A DNA stretch of 64,000 bases from Microcaldota archaeon (GCA_028866995.1 JAGWHD010000001.1:247218-311217), one strand, 5' to 3'. Shown: positions 1 through 10,250, counted from the first letter of the stretch. Program-made: numbers and translations. Notes: generated by a model from the sequence alone, not told the origin.

Positions 1-2
1 AG

Positions 3-479
3 GCCCTCTACAAGGGATACAGCGTAGCGAACAACTTCATAAGCGACCTTGGCGTTGGGACCACTGCCCCGATATTCAACTCGTCTATAGTGCTCATGGG
101 CATGATGATTGTTGCTGCTGCATACCTGCTTGCAAAGGCAAAGAAGGAGATCTACATGTGCGCGCTGCTGGCGATAGTAGGCATTGCGGCTGCGTGCGTA
201 GGCATCTTCCCGGAGACGACCGGGCTTCCGCACATAGCTGCCGCATCGTGCGCCTTCATGCTTGGCGGAGTCTTCGGCCTGCTCTCCTACAGGATAGTGA
301 AGCTGCCGCTGGGGTACGTGACAGGCGCGCTGGGAATCGTGACCCTCTTTGCTGTCGTATCCTACCTTTTCCTGCACAGCGACTACGGGCTGGGGCATGG
401 CGGCCTTGAGAGGATGATTGCCTACCCGCTCATCATGGTAGTCCTGCTTGTAGGGTCCGCTTTGATCAAGAGCAAGTAA
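3..479 (+). CDS. DUF998-like multi-pass membrane protein (5' truncated by window edge)
   Basis: Frame is open from base 3: ALYKGYSVANNFISDLGVG..., SDLG motif and several TM segments. Confidence 0.6.
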   Translation, partial: ALYKGYSVANNFISDLGVGTTAPIFNSSIVLMGMMIVAAAYLLAKAKKEIYMCALLAIVGIAAACVGIFPETTGLPHIAAASCAFMLGGVFGLLSYRIVKLPLGYVTGALGIVTLFAVVSYLFLHSDYGLGHGGLERMIAYPLIMVVLLVGSALIKSK

Positions 480-482
480 TGA

Positions 483-1043
483 TTAATGTTTCTTCAGCTT
501 CCTTGCCATGTCGACGAGCGCGGAAAGGAGCTTGCCCATCCTGTCCCTAACCTTCTCGTCGGTAAGCTTGCCGTTCACGTCCATCTTGTCCTGAGCGAAA
601 GGGACATAGACCTCAGGCTTGTTGATCGGCACCATGTTAAGGTCGACGAAGACGTGCCTGAGCTGGTCCTGCGACCTTATGCCTCCAAGGTATCCGTCGG
701 ACGCGCTCATGAGCGCGACCGGCTTCCCATACCAGGTGTGGCTTCCAGGCGGCCTTGTCGCCCAGTCCAGCGCGTTCTTTATCACCGGGGTCATTGAATG
801 GTTGTATTCGGGGCTCGCTATGAGCACCGCATCGGCATCCTTTATCCTTTCCTTGAACTGCGCGACCCTCTCCGGAAGAGGGTCCTCGTCGTCCTGGTTG
901 TACAGAGGTATGCCTGCAAGGTCGAATACCTCGAGCTCGACTCCGTCCGGCAGGAACTCCCTGGACGCATTCAGCAGCATCCTGTTGAGAGAGCCTTTCC
1001 TGAGGCTGCCTGCGATGCCGAGTATCCTGATTCTTTCCTGCAT
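483..1043 (-). CDS. NADPH-dependent FMN reductase family protein
   Basis: GIAGSLRKGSLNRMLL, SPEYNHSMTPVIKNALDW motifs. Confidence 0.9.
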   Translation of the reverse strand: MQERIRILGIAGSLRKGSLNRMLLNASREFLPDGVELEVFDLAGIPLYNQDDEDPLPERVAQFKERIKDADAVLIASPEYNHSMTPVIKNALDWATRPPGSHTWYGKPVALMSASDGYLGGIRSQDQLRHVFVDLNMVPINKPEVYVPFAQDKMDVNGKLTDEKVRDRMGKLLSALVDMARKLKKH

Positions 1044-1132
1044 GAAGGTTTTCGCTCATTAAACCTATATAAAGAGTTACCGCGCGCTGGATCCTGCAAA
1101 AGATATTTAAGGTGGATTGGCTCAGTAGCTGT

Positions 1133-1627
1133 ATGGGAACGGTTCACGCAGTCAGGACCATGAGGCTCGGCTGGCAGGAGTTCGGGGCAAGGGCAGAGGA
1201 GCTCGCCAGGAGGATAGAGCGTGGGATGGACGGCAGGGGAAGGTATGATATCGTTGTCAGCATAGCCAGGGGAGGGACTCCCCTCGCGATGGTCCTTGCC
1301 GACAGGCTGGATGCAGACATGCAGATAATAGACGTCAAGTCCTACAAGGGTATAAACGAGAGGGTCGAGCCGCAGATAATGTCGAAGCTCAAGGCGAACC
1401 TCAGGGGCAGGAGGGTGCTCGTTGTTGATGACCTCGTTGACGAAGGGCATACGCTGCAGGCTGTCGTAGCTCACGTCAAGGAGAAGGGAGCTGTTGATGT
1501 TGCGACAGCGGTTATGTTCAGGAAGCCGTGGACGAATTTCGAGCCGGATTTCCATTCAGGCGTCACCAAGAGATGGGTTATCTTCCCCTGGGAGGAGGGA
1601 GAGTACAAGAGGCTCATGAGGAAGTAG
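1133..1627 (+). CDS. Phosphoribosyltransferase family protein
   Basis: PRPP-binding loop VLVVDDLVDEGHTL and SIARGGTPLA; ATG at 1133 preferred over 1112. Confidence 0.85.
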   Translation: MGTVHAVRTMRLGWQEFGARAEELARRIERGMDGRGRYDIVVSIARGGTPLAMVLADRLDADMQIIDVKSYKGINERVEPQIMSKLKANLRGRRVLVVDDLVDEGHTLQAVVAHVKEKGAVDVATAVMFRKPWTNFEPDFHSGVTKRWVIFPWEEGEYKRLMRK

Positions 1628-1720
1628 AGCCGTAGTTATCTGCAATAGACGTAGCTTGCCGCACGCTTAAATACCTGGAAAACAGCCATATCTGCTGCTG
1701 GGGCATACGGTTCTTCCCAG

Positions 1721-2929
1721 ATGATGATTATCATGACTTCCAGACCGCCCAAGATCGTCGACCCCATATCCAAGAGGGAGATAAACAGGCTCTTCTACGC
1801 TGCGGAGAGGAGGGAGCTTCCTTTCGCTACGCAGGCGGGGTTCGAGCCTTACCAGGAGGGGGTTGTAAGGATAATACGGGACATAGCAAGGCAGCAGGGC
1901 AGCGAGAGACTTAGGATAATGGAGCTGGGTGCGAACGACTGCTCATTCGCCATGGACATCATGGGCAGGCTGGCGAATGATGGCATACGCACAGGCGTTG
2001 ACTACCTAGCTGTCGACTTTTCTGCCAGCGCGCTTGACAAGGGCTACGCAAGATACTCGCAGATGCCAGGCAAGGGCTTCGAGATGGTGCGGAACGTAGA
2101 GGTGCCGGACTCTGCGAAGCCCAATGGAAAGCAGGATAATGTAATCTATCTTGTCCAGAGGGATGCTGCAGGCTTCAAGGATGCATGGGCTTCAGGACTC
2201 GATGTCGTAATCATGAACGAGCTGCTCGACGACCTGAGCTATGATGTATATTTCACGGATAAGGATGGAAGGGCATACAGGCTCGAATGCTCGGTCAGCA
2301 GGCCGCAGCTGAGATGGCAGGTCAACATAGACGCTGAGCGCGTAGATAGGAAGGAGCTGCCGGTGCAGATGCCTCCAAGGTCAGTCACTGCGACATCAGC
2401 AGAGGCCATGGGCATAATCGAGAACGCTGCAGCGCTCCTCAGGAAGGGAGGCGTGATGCTTGTGCACGACTACGGCTTCGCGGACAGGTACGACAGCGTA
2501 GACACATATGGGACCCCTAATGTCAGCTACAAGATAACGCAGGTCAATTTCCCGAAGCATCCGCAGTTGAGCATGCCTTATGACTTCTTCAGAGTGTACG
2601 AGGACGTCGCAGAATTCGCGTTCGAGCCCGCATCGAACATGATACAGGTGACAAGCCCGGTCAACTTCGGGGAGATAGAGGCGAGGCTGGAGAAGGAAGG
2701 CAAGGTGCTCATACTGCCGCACGGCAGGATAATACTCCACAAGATGCAGAGGGGCGAATCGCTGGCGAAAGGAGACGATGTCTTCATGAGCGAGTTCGGA
2801 CTTATGGAGCAGGACGAGACGGTTGCAGGAATAATGGACTCGCTGAAGCCGAGGCAGCAGGAGATAATAGACTACCACGGAAAACTGTATTCGCCGGACT
2901 TCTACGACCTAGTTTTCCTGAAGCGATGA
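1721..2929 (+). CDS. Class I SAM-dependent methyltransferase-like protein
   Basis: IMELGANDCSFAMDI, VIMNELLDDLSYDVYF; 402 aa. Confidence 0.6.
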   Translation: MMIIMTSRPPKIVDPISKREINRLFYAAERRELPFATQAGFEPYQEGVVRIIRDIARQQGSERLRIMELGANDCSFAMDIMGRLANDGIRTGVDYLAVDFSASALDKGYARYSQMPGKGFEMVRNVEVPDSAKPNGKQDNVIYLVQRDAAGFKDAWASGLDVVIMNELLDDLSYDVYFTDKDGRAYRLECSVSRPQLRWQVNIDAERVDRKELPVQMPPRSVTATSAEAMGIIENAAALLRKGGVMLVHDYGFADRYDSVDTYGTPNVSYKITQVNFPKHPQLSMPYDFFRVYEDVAEFAFEPASNMIQVTSPVNFGEIEARLEKEGKVLILPHGRIILHKMQRGESLAKGDDVFMSEFGLMEQDETVAGIMDSLKPRQQEIIDYHGKLYSPDFYDLVFLKR

Positions 2930-2936
2930 TGGCGTT

Positions 2937-3422
2937 TTAGCCTCCCAGGGCCTTCAATGCGATGTAGACAAGTATCCCAGGCCATAAGACTGCTTTTACA
3001 ACTCCGAGGATGCCCATCCAAAAGCTCGTGGCTGTAGATAGATAATATACGAGCGCGCCTAGGAATCCTAGTCCGTAAACCGCGCCGCCCATACCGTATC
3101 CGCCGCACCCGCGCCACTTGTTCTCCCATTTCTTGTCCATTTTCTCATCCCACTTGAATGATGAATCGTGCCTCATCTTGTTCTGCATCCACCACTTACC
3201 TTGTTTCATCCCGAACGATGCCCATACTGCTCCCATCAGTGCCACAAAAATCAGGAACATGACGATTACGGCTGCAAGGTTCTGGTATATGCTGTAGCTG
3301 CCGGCATAGAAGAAGAGCCACAGAATTGCGCCTGCGACTGTGCCGAAGAAGACGATTATGGATAAGCCTACCCTCCAGTCCATGCCTTCCATGAACCCTT
3401 GGCCCGTATTTTTACCAGCCAT
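2937..3422 (-). CDS. Hypothetical membrane protein
   Basis: 161 aa ORF with several hydrophobic segments. Confidence 0.6.
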   Translation of the reverse strand: MAGKNTGQGFMEGMDWRVGLSIIVFFGTVAGAILWLFFYAGSYSIYQNLAAVIVMFLIFVALMGAVWASFGMKQGKWWMQNKMRHDSSFKWDEKMDKKWENKWRGCGGYGMGGAVYGLGFLGALVYYLSTATSFWMGILGVVKAVLWPGILVYIALKALGG

Positions 3423-3587
3423 GGTATCTGATATTATTTGGGGATTACACTTTATATGAGTTTTTGATTTTGCATAATCCGGTTATAGAGATTGACATCA
3501 TAAAACTAGGACTGGGATGCAACTGGATAAGGCTTGGCGCTATATGTGATCCTAGCTTTATACGCCTTGCAAAGGCAGTTGAACGCG

Positions 3588-4751
3588 TCACTTAAGCCCA
3601 AAAAGGTTTTTGAAGAATGTCACTATTTTATCGATTATGGATGGTTGGCCCGCCTGAGTGCCCGAATTATCCTGGCTTATTGTGGTCGTTTGGACGGTCG
3701 TGATAGCAGTAGTATATACAGTTGATGCTGCAGATGTCGCGCTCTGGTTCACCGTTGTGGTTTGAGGTTGTTCGTTTGGTTTGGCATAGTACAGGCCGCC
3801 GCCATAATACATCGAATAGCTAGGTAGCTGGAATTGGGGCTGCCCATAATAACCGAAGATCATCACGTTGCCATTCACAAATCCGTAGATTTCACTGCTG
3901 TCCACGGCGAACCTTTCCAGGCTCCAGTTCATTCCGTCTTTCGATGTTGCGACCAGGCTCGGATTGGACAGGCCGCCAATTGTAGGATGCTGGACCTTTA
4001 CAAGCCCCGTGTCAAGATACATTACCCACGTATCGTTCTGCAATTCATAGACAAGGGGATGGCTTTCGCCGCTTATCGCATATCCTGCGATGCTAAGGTT
4101 CGAACCTATCCTGATTCCTGGATCCTGAGTGAAAATGAATCCATCTGCTGAAGAATAACTGATGACCTGCGTTCGGCCGTCTATCGGGCTGCTTCCAGAG
4201 ACAAAGTAAGCCCAGTATGCCTTGAAGGTGCCGTTATTCAGGAGCAGCACCTGCGGGGCTCCAACAGACTTTTTCCCGGCAGGCAATTGCATCTGGACTT
4301 GCTTATTGGTCCTGCTAAAATTCAACCCGCCATTCGACTGGAATATACCGCATCCGGAGTATAGCCGAATGGTGCCATTCTGAAGCCGCATTACAGAGCC
4401 CTGCCATGGCGGGCACGGGAACCCCTGGTTCGTTGCCCGTGCGCCGTTATCGGCTGACCAATGGATGCCGTCCCTAGTGGTTGCACTGTCTATTGTTCCT
4501 GAACTTCCTTGGGTATTGTACTGCCCCGTCGGTTCGGTGAAATTTGAGTAATACATCCTATAGGTGCCGTTTCCGAGAGGCAGTATGGCCGCGTCGGCGT
4601 AATTGAATCGTATGCTACCTGCAGTTTGTGGAGGAAATATTGCTGCGATGGCACTCCAGTTGGCGGCAGGACTTATGTTCAACTTGTACTGCGCGCTGGC
4701 GACCTGCGCAAGGCAGAGGAGTCCCGCAAGTATTGCATAGAGCTTCAGCAT
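3588..4751 (-). CDS. Secreted beta-propeller-like (glycosidase/sialidase-like) protein
   Basis: Signal peptide MLKLYAILAGLLCLAQVASAQ if started at ATG 4751; repeated GTYRMYYS/DGIHWS-type blades; Thr-rich C-terminus. Confidence 0.55.
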   Translation of the reverse strand: MLKLYAILAGLLCLAQVASAQYKLNISPAANWSAIAAIFPPQTAGSIRFNYADAAILPLGNGTYRMYYSNFTEPTGQYNTQGSSGTIDSATTRDGIHWSADNGARATNQGFPCPPWQGSVMRLQNGTIRLYSGCGIFQSNGGLNFSRTNKQVQMQLPAGKKSVGAPQVLLLNNGTFKAYWAYFVSGSSPIDGRTQVISYSSADGFIFTQDPGIRIGSNLSIAGYAISGESHPLVYELQNDTWVMYLDTGLVKVQHPTIGGLSNPSLVATSKDGMNWSLERFAVDSSEIYGFVNGNVMIFGYYGQPQFQLPSYSMYYGGGLYYAKPNEQPQTTTVNQSATSAASTVYTTAITTVQTTTISQDNSGTQAGQPSIIDKIVTFFKNLFGLK

Positions 4752-4810
4752 GCTATCTAGTAAGACATCAAGATTTATAATCTGGCATAACTGACGCATC
4801 CCGTAGACGC

Positions 4811-6556
4811 CTATGCGCTGCTGTTGGCCGGGTTGTAATTGTTGAATGTTGAATTGCTGAAGCCGTTGGGTATTGTGACCGGCTCTCCGACAGTTGCCCA
4901 TGCAGGGTTTGCAGTTGAATTTATCTGGTTCACTGCAAGATAGAACGCGCCTATGTTGGAATATTGGCGCTGGCCTATGGTCCTGGAGAAGTTGAAGTTC
5001 GTTGAGATGTTCAGCACCGCTGCAGGCTGTCCGTTTATCGATGTGACAGCGGAGAGTCCGATTACGAAATTGTTGTAGCGCGTTGACTGCCCCACGTACA
5101 GTTTAGTATACTGCGCGGCTTGGTCGGAGTTCTGCTGGATGACATTGACCGCTATCGTGGTCGCATGGTCGGATCCTGAACCGTTGCTTGCCTGCCCAGT
5201 AAAGCCGCAATGCGTGGGTTCTGACTTGCAGTAATCCTGGCATTGCGACTCAGGCACTCCGGCTTTCTTGCAGTATGCCAAAGCAGCAGCCATGGCGGAT
5301 GCATTTTCAGACGAGCCAGGGGATCCGCCTGTCCCGACCGTAGGCGTGATAACGATTTGCGGGGCAGGAGCGCTTAGCATGGAAGTGCTTGACAGGTGCG
5401 ATATGAAAAAGCTTGCAGTCGCATTCGTTATGTTGGCCAGGCTCGGGTGTATCGTGCTGTTCGGCGGATTCGGGATGAGCTCGTGGTCTCCATTGTACAC
5501 GATTATAAGCTCCGCGTTGTCGTTCCCGTAGGCCTTGAGCTTGTTGTAGAAGCTGACGCTCTGAGATTCCTGCGTCAGGGTGTCGTTGTTGCCCTGCACG
5601 ACCATTATCGGGGGCTCACCCCGCACCACAAAGTCCACGCCATCGGCCCAGCTTATTATCGTGGTATTGAGCCTGAAGGCCTGGCTGAATATTGTTGCAA
5701 GGTCAGGGGTAGACTTGTTGATAAGATCAAGGATGAACTTGGAGCTCGGCATATTCTCGCTGCCGTAATAGTCCACAGCCGCATATGGCCTTGATGGTAT
5801 GCTTTCATATTCGCCGTGGGTGAGATTGCCGTGCATGACAAGGTCAGGCGGATTCTGCCATGGGGCGGTGCCGTTCAGGACTGCAGCAAGGCCGGACAGC
5901 TGCCCGCCGACGCTGTTGCCGAAGGTGCCTATATGGTTCTGGTCGCCGTCGAAGCTGTACGAGTAGTACCTCAGGAAGCGCATTGCACAAAGAACATCGT
6001 CGGTCTGGTTCGGGTATGGGTAGTCGGGCGCAAGTAGGTAGTTAATCGACGCCACCACGAACCCGCGACCCACAAGGCTAAGTATCAATGGCGACATGTC
6101 TCCGTTGAACCTGGTCTTGTTGCCTGATGTGAAGCCTCCGCCGAATATGTAGAGGGCGATGGGTCTCGTGCCGTTGGACATGTCAGAGGGCCCGAGAGGC
6201 CTGTCCGCATACAGGTCCATGAGCAATGGCTGCCCTCTGTACGTGCAGTACGTTATGTTAGAGGCAATGTACATGGTGCTGTTGGCCAGCGAATACAGAG
6301 CCATCCTCCTTGGCGAATTCTCGAAACCCATGCCTACAGGTGTAGTTGTGGGCAGCGCGGCCAGCAGTCCGTTTATCGGAACCCAGCTGATGTTGATGCT
6401 GTTTCTATAGTCTGTCGTCAGCTTTGAGGCGTTGTAGCTTTCCACTTTGTAGTTTGGATTTGCCCCTCCCATGAGGAGCATAAACACTACAGCGGCTATA
6501 GCAAGAACAACCAGGACAACCGCTATAGCAACTATTATTTTCTTTTTTACACCCAA
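4811..6556 (-). CDS. Membrane-anchored alpha/beta hydrolase (esterase-like)
   Basis: IFGGGFTSGNKTRF oxyanion region, GTFGNSVGGQLSG nucleophile elbow, N-terminal TM. Confidence 0.75.
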   Translation of the reverse strand: MGVKKKIIVAIAVVLVVLAIAAVVFMLLMGGANPNYKVESYNASKLTTDYRNSINISWVPINGLLAALPTTTPVGMGFENSPRRMALYSLANSTMYIASNITYCTYRGQPLLMDLYADRPLGPSDMSNGTRPIALYIFGGGFTSGNKTRFNGDMSPLILSLVGRGFVVASINYLLAPDYPYPNQTDDVLCAMRFLRYYSYSFDGDQNHIGTFGNSVGGQLSGLAAVLNGTAPWQNPPDLVMHGNLTHGEYESIPSRPYAAVDYYGSENMPSSKFILDLINKSTPDLATIFSQAFRLNTTIISWADGVDFVVRGEPPIMVVQGNNDTLTQESQSVSFYNKLKAYGNDNAELIIVYNGDHELIPNPPNSTIHPSLANITNATASFFISHLSSTSMLSAPAPQIVITPTVGTGGSPGSSENASAMAAALAYCKKAGVPESQCQDYCKSEPTHCGFTGQASNGSGSDHATTIAVNVIQQNSDQAAQYTKLYVGQSTRYNNFVIGLSAVTSINGQPAAVLNISTNFNFSRTIGQRQYSNIGAFYLAVNQINSTANPAWATVGEPVTIPNGFSNSTFNNYNPANSSA

Positions 6557-6643
6557 ATTATCCAGTTTCTATGTCTAAGGCAAAAATTAAAAATGACTCT
6601 GGAGTTTATAACTGGATTATATTTTGTCGTCGTAAAACGAAAT

Positions 6644-6716
6644 CGGGGAGACCGTGATTTGAACACGGGTCGCGAGCTCCCAAAGCTCGAAGCCTACCAA
6701 GCTAGCCTATCTCCCC
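6644..6716 (-). tRNA. tRNA-Pro(TGG)
   Basis: Reverse complement GGGGAGA...CGAGC TTTGGGA GCTCG...CCGTG TTCAAAT CACGG TCTCCCC; full cloverleaf, anticodon TGG. Confidence 0.95.
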
Positions 6717-6764
6717 TTGAGAATGAGATTGCCGTCAGGGATATTTAAATGGTTGCGGCTGCGG

Positions 6765-7217
6765 CTACTGCTGCCCAGTGTCGTATACCAGCACGCAGGA
6801 ACCGTCCATTACTGTGCAGCTCATGTTGCCAATGACATAGTACATGGCGCAGACCACGGATCCTGTCCTGTTGCTTATGCTGCCGAACTGCCGCTGGTAC
6901 GAAGCCTTGTAAGCGCTGTTTATGCAGACCGCCTGTGAAGGCGCGTTGTTCCAGCACTGGCTTATCCTGGCAAGCTCGCAGTCGGATGAGGGGTTTGCCG
7001 CGAACACTGAGTAGTTGAACGCGAAGCCCTCGTTGAGCGAGTTGTTCAGCTCCGCAGAGGCGTTCACTATGGTAATCGTCGCGTTCGTGCCGCCGTGCGG
7101 CGGTACCGTACCGGTTGCATTGGAAGGCGGCTTGCTAGACGAGTAGGTCGCAAGGGACGCGACTATCAGGACGAAGATAGATATTGATACTATGAACATC
7201 ATGCTTTCGGATACCAT
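6765..7217 (-). CDS. Hypothetical secreted/membrane-anchored protein
   Basis: N-terminal hydrophobic segment then Cys/Asn-rich extracellular-type sequence. Confidence 0.55.
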   Translation of the reverse strand: MVSESMMFIVSISIFVLIVASLATYSSSKPPSNATGTVPPHGGTNATITIVNASAELNNSLNEGFAFNYSVFAANPSSDCELARISQCWNNAPSQAVCINSAYKASYQRQFGSISNRTGSVVCAMYYVIGNMSCTVMDGSCVLVYDTGQQ

Positions 7218-7270
7218 GATGCTAGCTTCTCAACAAAGCCTTTTAACGCTTTTCAGGAACGGCGCATGCG

Positions 7271-7720
7271 TTACTTCTTTTTCTTCGCGCCAGGCAGTCT
7301 TCCTTTCGGCATCGGAGGCATCTTGAGGTTCGAGTAGACGTCTGCAAGCATCTCCTGGTTGACATCGAAGTCGAACTTGAGCGCAGTCACTATCTTCCTG
7401 AACATGTAGATCCATGCTGCCTGCTGGTGCTCCTGGCTCGCCTGCTTGATCACGCTCTTTGCCTCTGGCTCATCTATCTTGACTATGAAATCTGCAAGGT
7501 TGTTGAAGCTCCTTCTCTTGCCGCCGATCATCTTCTCGACGTATTCGTCTATCATGAAGGTGTTAATGCCAAGCATCTCGAAGGACTTCCTGTCCAATGC
7601 CTGCCTTATTGAGGCCAGCTGGAACGCCACCTCCTCGGGGCCCGTGTTGTCCCTGCAGGACATCTTCTTCACAGATACCCAGTCATTGACCTTCGCGGTG
7701 AAGAGTATAGAGTCTTCCAT
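7271..7720 (-). CDS. Conserved hypothetical protein, paralog of adjacent 7725..8114
   Basis: Shares the (S)FSAK/FTAKVNDW..., ALDRKSFEMLGINT pattern with its neighbour. Confidence 0.65.
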   Translation of the reverse strand: MEDSILFTAKVNDWVSVKKMSCRDNTGPEEVAFQLASIRQALDRKSFEMLGINTFMIDEYVEKMIGGKRRSFNNLADFIVKIDEPEAKSVIKQASQEHQQAAWIYMFRKIVTALKFDFDVNQEMLADVYSNLKMPPMPKGRLPGAKKKK

Positions 7721-7724
7721 CGCA

Positions 7725-8114
7725 TCACTTCCTCTTTCCGCTCAGGTAGAAATCGAAACCGAGGTTGGAGCTTATGCATCTTATGAGATATGAGGATGCG
7801 ACCTTCTCCAGCTCCGGCTTTTCGCCACAAGCCTTGAGTATTATACCGCTGCCCTCCTTCGAGCCTATCTCCCTGAAGGCTTCTGAAAGTCCTGATACAC
7901 CTTTCTTTCCCTTGCTGACAGATGCGGCATACGCGTCGAGCGACTTCGTGTCTATGTTCAATATCTCGAACGCCTTCCTGTCCACAGCTGTCCTCAGCTC
8001 GCTAATCTGTTTTACTATCTCCTCAGGAGAAGAGCCTTCCGGTATGGGAATGACCTTCGACGCGGACCATCCCCTGTACTTGGCTGAGAACTCGATCGCG
8101 TCCTGGGAGGGCAT
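7725..8114 (-). CDS. Conserved hypothetical protein, paralog of adjacent 7271..7720
   Basis: AVDRKAFEILNIDTKSLDAY versus ALDRKSFEMLGINTFMIDEY in neighbour. Confidence 0.65.
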   Translation of the reverse strand: MPSQDAIEFSAKYRGWSASKVIPIPEGSSPEEIVKQISELRTAVDRKAFEILNIDTKSLDAYAASVSKGKKGVSGLSEAFREIGSKEGSGIILKACGEKPELEKVASSYLIRCISSNLGFDFYLSGKRK

Positions 8115-8124
8115 TGGAGGACCT

Positions 8125-8358
8125 TTAGGCTGCTCCCTGTATCACGTAGTATCCTGACGCCTTCTCCCTTGCGACCCTCTTGACCACGTTCTTGGTCGTG
8201 AGCGAGACGAGAGCGTTGTTGACCATGCTCTTGGGCCTGTTGCACTTCTTCGCTATGTCGTCTGCCGTCTTCTTCTTATCCTCTGAGGTGGCGCCTATGT
8301 CCTTCATAGCCTGCACCACGAGGCTTTCTATAGGGTTCAGATCTGCCATTGACATCAT
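8125..8358 (-). CDS. Small winged-helix DNA-binding protein
   Basis: 76 aa; KKTADDIAKKCNRPKSMVNNALVSLTTKNVVKRV wHTH pattern. Confidence 0.6.
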   Translation of the reverse strand: MMSMADLNPIESLVVQAMKDIGATSEDKKKTADDIAKKCNRPKSMVNNALVSLTTKNVVKRVAREKASGYYVIQGAA

Positions 8359-8371
8359 CCTTTGTTAATCG

Positions 8372-8524
8372 TCACTTCTTGACTCTCTTCTCCTTCCTCT
8401 TCGGCCTCATGTAGATTGAGCCGCACTTCCTGCACTTCTCGGATCCGGCCTTGTTCCTGGCCTTGCACTTCCTGCATATCCATATTTGGGTCAGAACTTC
8501 GTCTGCCAGCGGAAACTTTCCCAT
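8372..8524 (-). CDS. rpl40e: 50S ribosomal protein L40e
   Basis: Not in the supplied ORF track; my translation is MGKFPLADEVLTQIWICRKCKARNKAGSEKCRKCGSIYMRPKRKEKRVKK, a CxxC...CxxC zinc ribbon typical of archaeal L40e. Confidence 0.85.
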   Translation of the reverse strand: MGKFPLADEVLTQIWICRKCKARNKAGSEKCRKCGSIYMRPKRKEKRVKK

Positions 8525-8620
8525 AATCAGCACGATCAGAAAGGAATAATCTTATCGTATATCCGTAAAGGTATAAAAAGGCATGGCTTCAATTTAAATC
8601 AGGTTTGGATTGGTGTCTGG

Positions 8621-9205
8621 ATGATAATAGTAGACGACTATAAGAATGCGATAAACAGCATGCTGCACCCAAGTGCAGGCACGAAGAATAAGATGAAGGT
8701 CGGGGAGGCAATAATACATTTCTGGAAGGCAAGCGCGATACCGTTCGTATTGTGGGTACTTACCTCGATGGTACTGGGCAGCGCAGTCGGCGGACTGTTC
8801 GGCACTGCGGCAACTGGCCTTGGCCCCGTTTTAGGCGGCCTTCTCGCTGGAGGCATTACCTTCCTGATCATACTCTTCTACATAATCCTGATGCCGGTAT
8901 CGATAATCATAAATGCTGCGTGGATACACCTGTTTGGCAAGTTTCTCCTCAGGTTCTTCAAGAACGACTATGCGGCCACTGCCACAGCGGTCTCGTATTC
9001 TACGACCGCTGCGATGAGCTTCATCTGGGTGCCTTTCATAGGCAGTCTGATAGCGCTGTGGGCCGTAGTGGTGGAGGTGCTGGCACTTGCGAACCAGCAG
9101 GGAATAAGCTGGGTCAAGTCGCTGGGAGTCCTTATAGCGTGTGTTGTGATTCCGATAGCAGTCGTGCTTGTAGCTGCCTTCGCCATAGGTTTTGCACTAG
9201 GTTAG
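8621..9205 (+). CDS. Yip1-like multi-pass membrane protein
   Basis: Several TM helices, glycine-rich; ATG 8621 avoids overlap with L40e. Confidence 0.5.
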   Translation: MIIVDDYKNAINSMLHPSAGTKNKMKVGEAIIHFWKASAIPFVLWVLTSMVLGSAVGGLFGTAATGLGPVLGGLLAGGITFLIILFYIILMPVSIIINAAWIHLFGKFLLRFFKNDYAATATAVSYSTTAAMSFIWVPFIGSLIALWAVVVEVLALANQQGISWVKSLGVLIACVVIPIAVVLVAAFAIGFALG

Positions 9206-9417
9206 CAGCAATCGGAGCGTCACCGAGGTCCTGGCCCTTAGATGCGTTGCCTGTTTTTGGGCCTTTTTGTGCCCTATTTTGTCGTCGTGGAGAGGGTATG
9301 GGACAGTTCGCATTATAAACCCGTTTAAAAAGCTTCCTGACTCACATTAATATAGGAGGAGCGACCATAAGAGTATATCGTGGGTTTCGGACGGACGGGA
9401 TTGGGTTGGTGATGTAA

Positions 9418-10218
9418 ATGGATAGGGTTAGAACCGGCATTGGAGGATTCGATGGGTTGGTCGAGGGAGGGTTCCCGGCAGGCTCAAACATACTGCTTAC
9501 CGGGTTGCCAGGTACTGGAAAGACGATTTTCGCTTTGCAGTACCTGTACAACGGAGCAATGAACGGCGAGAACGGGATATACGTCACCCTTGACGAGTCC
9601 TTCGAGATGATTAAGGAGCAGGCGAAGCAGTTCGGATGGGACTTCGACAAGCTGGAGGCCGAAGGCAAGGTGGCCTTCATAAGCGTGAGGCTGGGAAGGA
9701 CCAAGCTAGACATATTCGACCAGATACGTGAAGCAAGGGACAAGGTGAACGCTAAGAGGCTGGTTTTCGATAACCTTGCCACATACGCGGTGAACCTTGA
9801 CCTCTTCACGATACCTGTTGGATATGCAGGAAGCATAGCCTCTACGGTGGAGATGACTGCGAGAGGCATAGAGAGCGGCGGCAACCTGCTCGCGGAGAAG
9901 GGCGACAAGATATACTATACAGGGAACATGGAGAAGAGGCTGATATACCTGATAGTCGAGCATCTCTCGAGGCTCGGAACGACGAATCTGGTGCTGACTT
10001 ACGGCAACCCGGACCTCAACCAGCTTACCATAGACGGGGTCAGCGAGTTCGCTTGCGACGGCATAGTCGAGATGTTCAACCAGTTGGTAGGGGCGAAGCA
10101 CGTCAGGACCATAACTGTCATGAAGATGAGGAACACGAAGCAGAGCCCTTACATCAATGACCTTGAGATAACGGGCCAGGGATTGGTCGTGAAGCCTGTG
10201 GAGAAGGTATACGGATAG
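9418..10218 (+). CDS. KaiC/RadA-superfamily ATPase
   Basis: Walker A GLPGTGKT, RVRTGIGGFDGLVEGGFPAGSNILL, YVTLDESFEMI. Confidence 0.9.
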   Translation: MDRVRTGIGGFDGLVEGGFPAGSNILLTGLPGTGKTIFALQYLYNGAMNGENGIYVTLDESFEMIKEQAKQFGWDFDKLEAEGKVAFISVRLGRTKLDIFDQIREARDKVNAKRLVFDNLATYAVNLDLFTIPVGYAGSIASTVEMTARGIESGGNLLAEKGDKIYYTGNMEKRLIYLIVEHLSRLGTTNLVLTYGNPDLNQLTIDGVSEFACDGIVEMFNQLVGAKHVRTITVMKMRNTKQSPYINDLEITGQGLVVKPVEKVYG

Positions 10219-10250
10219 AGCCAGAGCTTCAGCGGGTTTGGTGGTTGGGG

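Noticed and set aside
971-1555. 194-aa minus-strand ORF
   Set aside because: Antisense to the phosphoribosyltransferase gene; no recognisable motif
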